64,000 bases of DNA from Cyclobacteriaceae bacterium (GTDB taxonomy: Bacteria; Bacteroidota; Bacteroidia; Cytophagales; Cyclobacteriaceae), in assembly GCA_028278225.1 (NCBI GenBank), contig JANQEU010000015.1:1-64000 (forward strand), read 5' to 3'. Position numbers and translations under genes: made by a program. Positions within the stretch are counted from its first letter, which is position 1; each line of letters starts with the position of its first letter. The notes under the pieces are model-generated. The model saw only the letters and a program-made list of their open reading frames with translations, had not been told where the DNA came from and did no database searches. This document shows, in pieces, positions 10,084 to 21,300 of the stretch.

Positions 10084-10542
10084 TCAGGATTTTAGCAGTG
10101 TGTAATCTGTTTTAACCCCGTTTTCTTCAAAATATAGCTGACAGTTCTCCCAGGTGATTTCGTAGATTATCCAATATTCACCGTCTTCGAAAACCAGTGA
10201 ATCCGTAAAAACCAGTCCTGCAGACGATGGAACTGCCGACCCGATATCCAAAGTATCAAAGCCTTCGACCTCCAAACAAAGCCTGGATAATGATTGAACG
10301 AAAAGAGAGTCGTCCGTAAAAGTGAATAACAAGAACAGGGAATCTTCGCAGTTTGCGAGAGATTGCAACTCCTTATCCCTGAAGATCTCTGTTACTGTCC
10401 ACAACTTGTTACTGTCTGCACTCAGCAGTCTTGAAACCTGGTAATCGTAAAGCCCGTCAGGAACAAATTCCTCAGAACAGTTGATCAAGGTAATCACTGA
10501 AAAAAATACACCTGCAAGCAGGATTCCCCTATTTCGCCTCAC
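10084..10542 (-). CDS. Small lipoprotein of unknown function
   Basis: A 152-residue protein with a lipoprotein signal: a charged MRRNR start, a hydrophobic core, and the lipobox LINC near residue 22 followed by SEE. Acidic residues right after the lipidated cysteine resemble the Bacteroidota surface-export signal, so surface exposure is plausible but inferred. The remainder is mostly beta-like, with paired cysteines (NCEDS, RLCLE, ENCQL), and has a loose lipocalin-like feel; I do not recognise a family with confidence. The start overlaps the end of the upstream 601-aa gene by 14 nt, which points to translational coupling. It sits between two giant T9SS substrates. Confidence 0.8.
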   Translation of the reverse strand: MRRNRGILLAGVFFSVITLINCSEEFVPDGLYDYQVSRLLSADSNKLWTVTEIFRDKELQSLANCEDSLFLLFTFTDDSLFVQSLSRLCLEVEGFDTLDIGSAVPSSAGLVFTDSLVFEDGEYWIIYEITWENCQLYFEENGVKTDYTLLKS

Positions 10543-12334
10543 CGTTCTGATCGATCACAATATACCCAAGCCTCCCGTCAGGTAAAGGATATGCTTCCTG
10601 AGGGTGCAAGAAGATCGTATGTTGCTTGATACCAGAGCTATATGTAGAGTACACGGGTTTCTGTTCGGCATTTACACTGACGCTCCAATTGGTATTACCT
10701 TCTAGGCTGAAACTCACAACCGTCATATTATGCCTTCCGCTTCCAATGGGGTCAAACAGGAAGAATGCAATGTCCTCCTCCCCGGCGATCAAGGTATCCT
10801 GCTCAAATCTTTGGTCTATACGACCTTCAAAGAGTGTGCTTTCAAACCTTGTTTCCCATTTCATTTTCCGGTCAGGGCCGAACCGGGCGATGAAACCCAG
10901 CAAGGAGTCTTTCTTTACGCCGTATGATATGACATCATAATCATCAACTACCCATTTCCCCAATGTAAAATAGTCACCTGTAAACGAGGTATCCACAGGA
11001 TTCAGTGAGATGGTATCTGTTTCACTGATACCCCAGTTATTGCGCATATCCCAGAAAGCGCTTACCGTATCCCACTTCACGATCTGGTCATCGGTCCATT
11101 TTGCAAGGTCATTGACATAGGCAATTGCTCCGTCAAGGTTTTCATACCTGCTCGTGAAAAACTTCGAATAGTAAGTCGTGGAGTTGCTCAATTTGTCACC
11201 TAACCCGGAAAGGAGTGCGGTCATTTCACCGAGATGCCCTTTTATACTATCACAGGTCTCGACGTGATAAGCAATTTTCAGACTGTCAGTCCAGTCCTTG
11301 CTGATTACTGTATCAGAAAGGGCAATGATTATATTTTCATTTATTCGGGCTGCTACCAGATCTGTCGGACCATTGTCCGGGTCATATTTTTCTGATAACT
11401 GGATCATGTCCTCCGGAACCTCCGTTGGAAAGTTTGCGCGCCAATCTCCTTTAAGAAGGTCCTCTTTGCCTTTAACAAGCTGCTCGTCAGTGGTTTGAAA
11501 CAACCTTTTCAGATAACTGATATCACCGTTAATGTCCAGTTTGGCTTTCCCAACCCACTCATCAATGTCGTACGTTTCAAGTGTTCCGTCCAGGGTAGTC
11601 ATTATACCGATTACTCCGGTGAACTCGGACGCTAGCGGTTGGAATTCCAATGATTCGTACTGGCCCTCTAAACCGAGAGTAGTGGCCGTTTCCTTAATCT
11701 CCTTACTTTTTGTGATCATCAAAAACTGAAAGTCGGCCAAAGTACCCAAAGCACTTATTTCCTCAAAATCCGCTTTAAGAATAAAATCATAATACGACTC
11801 ATAGGAAGTAACAAGGTTATTGTAAGCCATAATCATGGAATTTTCAGTTTCCTTAATACTGGCAAGTCGCTGATGCAATTCCCTGGTTTGCTGACGCCGC
11901 AATTCTACGGCCTCGATTCTCTTCTCAATATCCAAATGCACATCAGATATCTTGATCCCGAAATCTCCTGTTCTAAGATCCCTCCGGTAAAATGATTGGT
12001 AATACTGGTCATTTTTCTTTAGCTCCTTTTCTGTGATCAATCCCTTCGCCAGTCTGTAAAATGCAATAGTTGTATCCGCATACGCCGAGGTGGATGAGGT
12101 ATCCAGCAAAATGTCTCCTTCCTGAAAGTATTTTTCCATCAGGAGGGCATACTGATAATGTGCATTTGCCTCATCCGCATTTTTCTCCTCGGATAAAAAA
12201 ATCCGTAATTGAGGTTCAGCCTGATCATAGTTCTTAGCCTCTAATAAAGGAAACAGATCCTTATACTTGATTTTCTGGGCTTGGGTAGGCAGGACTAGTA
12301 AAACTGTGATGTAGATTAAAAACCACTTCTTCAT
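10529..12334 (-). CDS. Exported TPR-like/coiled-coil protein, unknown function
   Basis: I place the start at the ATG at 12334 (601 aa): from there the protein begins MKKWFLIYITVLLVLPTQAQ, a standard signal peptide. An upstream in-frame start at 12364 would bury it behind ten extra residues. Residues about 25-130 look like TPR helices (AKNYDQAEPQLRIFL), about 135-330 are predicted helical or coiled coil with KRIEAVELRRQQTRELHQRL, and the C-terminal third is beta-rich and ends YIVIDQNGEAK. No sorting domain is seen, so it is probably periplasmic. It is 63 nt downstream of the 3007-aa gene and overlaps the lipoprotein gene, suggesting an operon serving the giant protein. I do not recognise the family. 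Confidence 0.8.
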   Translation of the reverse strand: MKKWFLIYITVLLVLPTQAQKIKYKDLFPLLEAKNYDQAEPQLRIFLSEEKNADEANAHYQYALLMEKYFQEGDILLDTSSTSAYADTTIAFYRLAKGLITEKELKKNDQYYQSFYRRDLRTGDFGIKISDVHLDIEKRIEAVELRRQQTRELHQRLASIKETENSMIMAYNNLVTSYESYYDFILKADFEEISALGTLADFQFLMITKSKEIKETATTLGLEGQYESLEFQPLASEFTGVIGIMTTLDGTLETYDIDEWVGKAKLDINGDISYLKRLFQTTDEQLVKGKEDLLKGDWRANFPTEVPEDMIQLSEKYDPDNGPTDLVAARINENIIIALSDTVISKDWTDSLKIAYHVETCDSIKGHLGEMTALLSGLGDKLSNSTTYYSKFFTSRYENLDGAIAYVNDLAKWTDDQIVKWDTVSAFWDMRNNWGISETDTISLNPVDTSFTGDYFTLGKWVVDDYDVISYGVKKDSLLGFIARFGPDRKMKWETRFESTLFEGRIDQRFEQDTLIAGEEDIAFFLFDPIGSGRHNMTVVSFSLEGNTNWSVSVNAEQKPVYSTYSSGIKQHTIFLHPQEAYPLPDGRLGYIVIDQNGEAK

Positions 12335-12397
12335 TTTGCTAAAATTTCTACCGTAAAAGTACAAAAAATGGATTAAGCGTTAGGTCGGCCGGATATG

Positions 12398-15300
12398 TTA
12401 CTTTTCAAGAATTAGTCTCAAAGTGGTGGTTTCTTCGTTTTGTTCCAACTTGAGCAAATAGATCCCCGCTGGTGTCGACGTATCCAGATCAATTGAGTAA
12501 TTGCCTGCGACAGTTTCGATACCCTGCGAATGAACAATTCTACCTGAAAGGTCTACAATCGTCAATGTGATAGGATTCTTTTCTATGACATTTCTCAGGC
12601 TCAAATTGAGGTTCCATACACTCGCGGGATTTGGGAACACGGCATAGGAAATTTGAGTAGCAGCCCTGTTGAATGAAACGGCAATTGTCTTGTGTATCTC
12701 AAACTGACCGTCGTAATCATATTGAACCAGGCGATAGTAATTGATGCCATTGGAAGGATTAAAATCGTTGAAAGTATAATTTACCAAATCATCAGTGGAG
12801 CCGCTTCCAGGCACACTTCCTATTTCCCCGAAGAGCAGTCCGTCCAGGGATTTTTCCACGTTGAAGTGATCATTATTTATTTCCGTGGCAGTTTGCCATT
12901 CCAATCTGATATGGTCATGGACTTCCTCACCCGTGAAGTATACCAGTTCTACCGGTAGGGCACTTCCGCCAACTCCACCCAATGAAAATTCTTTCGAAGA
13001 AAAACTGGCTGTCGTTTGAGAGGTCACTGTCCCATTCGATGTAGTTCCGCTTGTGGTGCCACCAAGGTTAACCCATTCGTTTGCTGTAGGGCCGTCATAA
13101 ATAGCCACACGTACATCGGCGAGATCCTGGACATCCATATGGGATTGAATACCCAATACAACAGTTGCTGTATTTGATCCGCTGGAAGTAATGGTCCATG
13201 ATCCATTTGTAGTTATGGCTGTCATCTCTCCATACTGCGGATTTGTTGTAATGTCAATTGTTTGTCCGCTGTTGGCATTGGTTCCGGAGAATTCAGCGGT
13301 CCAATCCTGTCCCCCCGTTCCAACGTTTTCCACACCTGCCAGTGCATACTCCGTTGAATTTCCTACATGAAATGTAAAATCTTCCCCTGCTCCCAGGCCG
13401 GACTTGGTCAATGGACCACTTACGTAACTTCCGGAACTGCCGCCTGACACATCACCGGTAGATGTTATTATTAGGGTATTACTTGAGTTTGTTGTGATGT
13501 CACCGGATGTAAGCGTAAGCGTGCCATCAATTTCAACATCATTATTTCCGGCATCCACTATTGTCAATCCTCCTGACATATTGATGGTCATATTATTGAA
13601 GGAACTGGCCCCGGTAAAATCTCCGGTGATCACCTGTGATCCGGCACCGTCGAAAGTAACGGTAGTAGTAGTCCCGTCCACAGAAAATGTCCCTGATGTC
13701 AGTGTCAGATCATCACCGATATTGACAGATGCTGAATTCGCTCCATTCAAAGTACCTCCATCAATTGTGAAATCCGTATCGACGTCCAGCATACCATTTG
13801 TACCAAGGTTAATGGTTCCGCCATCCAGTGAGAGCGATCCATTGATGGTCAGTGAGTTGTTATCCAGATTTAGTGTCCCGGCGGTGATCGTACAATTCCC
13901 CTGTACAGTTATCGATGCACCTGATCCCATATTGAATGTGCCGTTAGTCAAAGTCAGGTCCCCCTGGATCACAATCGTCCGGTTCTGGGGATTTTCAAGC
14001 GTAGCTCCATTATCCAAAACCAGGTTTCCGCAAATTGTAACATCCACGTTCGGCAGACTTTTGGTACCTCCATCTGAGATTTCCAGATTCCTGATACTGG
14101 CTATTTCATCTGGCAAAGTATAGCTGCCGGTCCCACCAAAGTCAACACTACCGCCTGTAGAGCAGTTGAAAAAATCATCATAAATCCCGGCGGGTAAAGA
14201 TCCCGTCTCTAATCTTATCGTTCCCGTTCCTGAAACATCACCCAGTCGCTGATTAATGGTAGACCCAAGTAATAATTCCCCGTCAACCTGTGTTCTGTAT
14301 GCTATGAGGTTGTTGGCATCCATTGTGATGACATCTCCTGCGTCAATAACTACAATAACCCCGGAAGGTGCCGTTCCTGAACTCCATGAACTACCTGCTG
14401 TCCAGTTTCCTGAGCTGACAATGGAGGTTACGGTAGGTACCTGATCAGGCACAGCATCATCAATACCGGCAGTATATTCCCCTCCAATCTCGCTATCACC
14501 GGAGGCCGTTGAAATATTGAAAGTAATCGTATTCTCACCGTCAGCAGCCTGGTATTTGAATCCGGTGGAGAGTTTATTCCAATTGTCGGAATCATCCGGC
14601 AATAACCTGGCCGTACCGTAATCATCCAGTGTAAATGGTGAGGTCACATAGGCATCCGTTCCTTCATAGGTAAATTCCAAACTACCGGTGAAGTCAGTCA
14701 TGCCTGAAGAGGTCACCTCCCAGTAATATTGAAGCACATTATCCTGGTCAACAAACTCCGGAACATCCGTATCTTCCTGAACATTCGGGTGAGGCTCGTC
14801 AGCAGCTCTTACTGCAATTGTGGGTGTCGTTTGACTGTTTTGAGTCAGCGTAACTATGATAGGCGTGTACTTACTCCCTGATCCAATTGGATAAGTAAAA
14901 GGAGATGCACCGGTACCATTAAAGGTCTTAATAACCCCGGCATCTGTAAACGATCGCCTCGTCTGGACCATATTGGTCGATGAGAAACCACTGCCAGTCC
15001 CGTCTACAAATGTGGCATCATCATCCATTGACAGCTCATTTCCCTGAATATCCAGGACTCCGCCATTTAATATTACCTGTTCAGTGATAGATATATCGGC
15101 ATTGGTCGTGACGCCGGATGAGTTGTTAATCCTGATCCTGCTGTAGGTTCCTGAACCCGTAATATCCTGTTCATTACTGCCAGCCAGAATAATTCCATTA
15201 TTTGTACTTGATCCGCTGTTGTTGGTGTGAGTGGCCGAATTGTTCAAAGTTCCGCTAACTGAAATGTCATTGTCATTATCATCCAGTGTTCCGGATGTTA

Positions 15301-18300
15301 CGCTTAAGTTGTTAGAAACCGTGATATCCGTACTGCCGGCTAGTTGAAGGGTATTGGACGTATTCTTGGTAAGGTTATAAAAGGTTGTACCATTGCCGGT
15401 TATTACCTGGGTGGCTGATCCATTAAACGTCGTGGTATTAGAATTGGCTGTAAATCCGCTGGCGCCATCAGTATTATTGAAATCCCCTCCGATAGTAAGT
15501 GCAAGTCCATTGGCATCCAGATTTGTCCCGGTCTCTACCAAAAGGTCACCATTTAATGTCAGGCCAATGGTCATTAAAGTTAGTGTGGGACCATTTGTTG
15601 TGTTAATCTCAAGATCATCCAGGGTGACTGTAGCGTAGATTGACATATCTTCATTGCCATTGGTGGGTGTATTGGCATTACCGAATTTTACCAATGCCCC
15701 TGAACTCACAGTCGGTACGCCATCCGGGTCTAAATACAGTGACGGCGTTGCAGCACTCGAGTAATCCTGTACGATTTCAAGCGTCCCGCCGGAAAATGTA
15801 AATGAGCTTCCCACGTTCCTTACATCAAACATTGGCCGGATAGTTGCCGAAGAAGTGGCACTACCATTTCCCACTGTTACCGTACTGGTTCCTGCCTGAG
15901 TGTACTGAAGGACCCCGCTTTCCGTTTCAGGTGCCCTTCGAATTTGAGAACCTACGGTAAGTGTACCCGATCCACCAACAATGATAGTCGCGTTTCCGGA
16001 TCCGGAATACTCAATATAATTGTTGTCACCCCCATCCATGTCCAAAGTACCCGTTCCATCAATTCTAAGCAAACCGTCCAGTGTTATTCCGATGTCCGTC
16101 CCACTTGGAATTACTGCTGTCCCTGCACTTATTCTTAAACCGGCAGTTCCGGGGATATTAAAATCACTTCCATTTGTTGAATTGGTCAGTTCCAAATCAT
16201 TGCCCGCCCCAATTGCAGCGTCATTGAGGATCAATGTGCCGTTTTGCAGAACAATAGGTTGGAGACTGGCTGTTGGAGTACTAATGGTGAAATCGTCATT
16301 AAATGTAAATGTTGATGTGGTATCCGAGCCTTTGTTCATGACTACCTGATACAGGGTAGTTGTTAATCCATTACTATTTGTAAACGAATGGTCTCCCTCG
16401 CCCTGCAATTCAAGGATCACCTGTGCTCCCGACGCAGAGGTCAGGTCAAAGTCCACTCCCTGATCCAGGGTAATATCTTTGTTGACAATTAATGTATGAA
16501 CGTCCGTGCCGGCATTTTCTACATTGATACTATTGGTCCCATCATCACTGTAAACCAGGTAATCACATTCAAATGTCAGATTAGACCCGGCATTCGGGAA
16601 CTCTAAAATACCTCCCGAGTTCGAGCCGATTTGGACAAGACTATCAATTGTATAGTTTGTTGTAACGGACAACTCAGTATCACTATCAATTACCACACCA
16701 TGGGCTGTCACATCCTGGGAAAAGTCGAGTGTCCCATTTGCGCCGAAAGTCCTGAAAATGGGAAACTCAAACCTGTCGGTTATCGTAACATTCTGAACAC
16801 TTTGGAACCAGTAGAACCACCCATTATCATTTTCCTCAATAAAATCACCAAAGTCCCCGACTATCGTTCCTGTTTGAGCCCCGGTCCCAATATCTTGTAC
16901 CATTTCTCCGGTACCTGACACCTTACCTACAGTTAAGGTCCTTCCGCCCCTGATCCTTAACCTTGACATATCCGTCACATTCAAAGCTGTTCCGCCACTT
17001 TGAGAGTCAAAGACCAACTCTGCAATCGTAATATCACTTCCGGTCGAAGTTCTGAACTGATGTCGTCCTGTGCCTCCTCCAATATAGGTACTCCCTATCA
17101 CAGCGATGTCACCTGCCTGTGGATAATCGGACGCAGCTGCTCCCTGGTGACCGGTGGTTGACCAGTTGGAATTTGTGTCCCAATTTACCCATGTCCCACT
17201 GGAAACCCTTGAATAGTAAATCTCAAGACTTCCGGTAAACTTGGCGTTGGATCCGGCTGTATAATTGGCGTTTTCCACATCAAATGGAGTTCCCCCGTCA
17301 TTGTTAAAAGTAATCGTGTTAGTTCCGGTATCGACACTTGTATCTCCGCCTGTTACATCGTCTTCACTTCTTGTGAATGGATCTTCATCCAATACTTTTC
17401 CAGCAACATACGTATTCTCATTTCCACTGATGTCTGAGTTGTCGTAAACAAAATCGTAGGTGACTCTTGGAGGAGTGGTAAAGTTGCTGTGATTGACCCG
17501 CCAATAGTAAGTCAGGATATTACTTCCCCCAGACAAGTTTAAGGTTTGTAGCTCACCATCCCCTAATGAAATTGTTACATAGCCATCGTCCGCAGTAGGG
17601 TAATTGGAAAACGTCGCAGTAGCAGGAGTATACCTTGGCGTCGCTGCCGCATCGGTTCCGATTGGATAGGTGATTGTCTCATTGGCATCGACATACATGC
17701 TCAATCCTTCATCCGAGGCATTCCCCGCCAGCTGTATATATCTTGTGGAAGAGGCACCTGATATAGACGCGGAAGCACCTTGCATGGTTAAGCCATTCGT
17801 GTTGATGTCCAGTAACTGATCCTGACTGAAAGTGAGCGTTCCGGTAATAGCCTGATCAGCCGTTAGGGTGACATCGTTTGAGGCATCGTTCAGGGTGACA
17901 TTACCAAATACGCCATTATTGTCCCCTCCAACCGTGTAAGTACCAGACCCACCTGAAAATTCCAGTTCACCACCCGAACCGCTTTCATGAGTACCGGAAT
18001 TATTGATTGTATTGTCAATAAAAATGGTCCGTCCCCCGTCATTTAAAGTGGCTCCACTCGATATCGTTAACGTATTTGTTGCCGTTAAATCCCCTGAAAA
18101 GAGCGTTTTGGTATCGGTCCCGCTGAATACCACGTCATAAAAATCTGACGTCAATGTTCCGGCAAGGGTAATGGCTTGATCAGAGTTGCCATCGAACGTT
18201 GTCGTATTATTGCCTCCCTGGGTGTAGGTACTACCTGAGGCAATATCCAGGTTCCTTCCGACATGGATGTTGTTACCATTCAATTCCATTGTGACACCGC

Positions 18301-21300
18301 TACTCACCGCAAGATCACCGAGCACAACGACATCCTGTCCCGAGGTGAAGGTGAAACTTCCTGCATCGTCATCAACAAGATTCAGGTTATAAAAACTTGG
18401 CGTGAAGTTTATTTCAAAAGATGCAGGTAATACATCAGCGTCGGCATCGTCCCCATCTAATTGACTTCCGTTCATGTCGATGTTGATGGTACCTCCGGTT
18501 GTTACGTTATTCTCCGGGTCGCTTAAAACTCTGATTCCATTGGGCAAAGTCGGGGCTGTGCCTGCGGAAATCTCCTTCTTTACACCGTTAATGTTAATAG
18601 TTCCACCGGACATATTAAAAACTGATTCGTCGGAAGGAATATCGAATAAGGCATAATCAGCTGCGGTGTAAACACCGTCCCCTTCCGAATCACCCAGTAC
18701 ATCCACCGTTCCACCCGATTGAATCCAAGAGAAAGTTCCTGTAAGAGCAGGTTCTCTCGGCCTCAAGCTGGATATTTTGAGGTTTCCGCCTTCTACCTGC
18801 ACAATAGCTGATTGTTCACTGTCATAGAGGAGTAACCCGGTCTGGGCCATATCAAACAATCCATCGCTCACTTTAAGTGTTCCGTATACATAAGATCCCA
18901 CCGTATTGGCAACAGTCCCTGCAACATCTGTTGTACCCGTGACACCATAAATAGCGTCCACAGCAGCATTGCTAACCGCATTTACTGATACCGTAACATT
19001 AGGCCCGTTTAACCAAAGTGCTCCCTGCCCAGGTATGAACCATGAGGAAAGGTTTTGCCCTCCTGTTCCGCTTTGTCTTCCTTCCGTAAGGGAGGGGATG
19101 TTGATATTCCCACTAAGTTTCAATGTTCCTCTTCGGATCCATAACGCCTTGTTCGTGGAAGTGATTTCACCCAATACTGTGGAGTTAAAATTAGGATATG
19201 ATCTGTCGGTATTCCTGCCAAATATTCGAAAATAGGTTTCATCAGCAGAGGTAATTTCCAGAATATAAGTTTGATCGGTCCCTTTTTCAATCGCCAGATT
19301 GTAGAATTCGGTGGTATTCGAAATGGTGACTGTGTTATCAGAGGCTCCCTGAAATCGAACTGTCACTGCACCATTTGTAGGATAATCGTCGTAATCCGGT
19401 GCGGAAAGATTACTAAAACTTACTGCACCATTATTAGTGAAATCACCCATTAACAATAACTGATGATAAGTGTCATAATATGTAGTACTGCCAGGGGTTC
19501 CGGGATTACCGGTACCAACAGATACTTCTCCCGATGCTGAAATCGTCATGTCCCCATTAACCGTTATTGTGCGTTGCACAGCGGCAGTAGCATCATTGAT
19601 CTGCAGATTGCCACTTGTCACCGTCAAATCCCCATTTGTAGTAATGTCAGTGGTAATGATCAATTCATCATCTGCAGCAGATGTGAGATTCACGACCATG
19701 TTGTAGAAAGTGGTTATGGTAGAAGATGAGGTGATATCAATATCTTCCGACCCATAGAACTCGATGGTCCCTGCTCCTGTACCTGCCGAAATAAAATTTG
19801 ATGCATCGGTTACAGTGGGTAAATTGACTGTGTGCGGGGTAGTAGCATCGTTTCCGGCAAGTTGAATGGTTCCGCTGCCTATGAGTTCAGAAATGGTTCC
19901 CGTATGGGCAGTGTTTCCAAAATCAAGTGTACCATCCACCGTCAACTTGGTCAAGGTACTTGGAATGTCATCATCATTGGTTATGGTCACGGTCTTTCCG
20001 GAGCCAATGGTGATCTCATCTGTCGTTGATGATGGCGATGTAGAAGGCGTCAGACTTTCCGGGTTATTGTAAACGACTCCTGCCGGATCAAGAGTCCAGG
20101 TATTAGGATCATCCCAATCCCCAGAGTTGATCACGTACCATTTTTTTGCAGTAGAGGGCACGGCAAGTGTGTAATAGCCGGAAACAAGATTGGCATCGGT
20201 TACGTCAAACTGAATTCGATCTCCACTGATATTCCTACTTGAGAAAGTGACGGTGGCAAAATTACCTGATGTACCTGCTCGTGTAATCAATTCATAATCA
20301 CCGGCAGCACCAACCGTTTGTCCTGCCTCCACAAGGTCGAATTCTACTCTAAGGCCAAGCGTACCCGTCTTCTCAAAATACCAGATCCGGTTAAAACGAT
20401 CAGATCCGGAAATTGCAGACATATCGGCAGAAGTGACATCCAGATTATCATTGTTATGACCTGCCATGATGTGCTCAGCATCTGCAAGCGGATCAGATGT
20501 GTTTTCAGATAAGTATAATGTACCTCCGAGTCCATTGGAGGTATTATGCTCTTCAGTACCAACCCTGGAAATACCCGTCACCTCATAGCGATAGGTAGCC
20601 CCCGGTGTGGAATAGTGATCATTCGCCGTGGAGATACCATATTTTTCAGACAGGTAGTTATTCACCATGCGCAGCTCCCCGTCATTGAGTACCACATCAT
20701 AATATATGATCTCAGCAATATGACCTGTGTAGTGATTGCCCGAAGCTCCATCGCTACCTACTTTGATTGTAGTATGGGAGGCGACCGAAGATGCTACTGA
20801 GCTAACGGTAGCTGACGCTGTCCCGTCCAATTGCAGATCAAGCGTTTGGGCAGTCCCATCATAGGTCAAAACAACAATATACTCAGTAGAAGCTACGATG
20901 GAGGAAACTGCCGAACTAATTGTGTAATTAGTGGAACTACTATGTATACCGGCACTTAATTGACCACCCTGGATGTAAAAGAATAAACCATTGGTGGTTC
21001 CCCCCTGCTCATATAAGTATTGTTGTGTTGTAACGTCACTTCCGGTTTGAAAGACAATATATACCGTACGTGCTGTTACCGATGTGGTGTTAATGCTGTT
21101 GTCATCGGCAATATCAAGGAATTCACTGTTCGAACCAGTGAAAAGTATGGCCGGCTCACCGTTTGTACCGACGCCCGCAGCATTGTCGTACATAGGATTC
21201 GTGGAAGAAGAGGCATTGGTAGCATCATGTGAATTGGCCTGATCCGTCCAGGTGGTGAGATTGTCACTTCCATCGAAAGTCACACCTTTGTCCGGGCGTA

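Noticed and set aside
3170-21232. Many open frames of 60-209 codons on the plus strand opposite the giant genes
   Set aside because: They mirror the repetitive Gly/Ser/Thr/Asp codons of the true genes and have proline- and serine-rich or basic low-complexity products.
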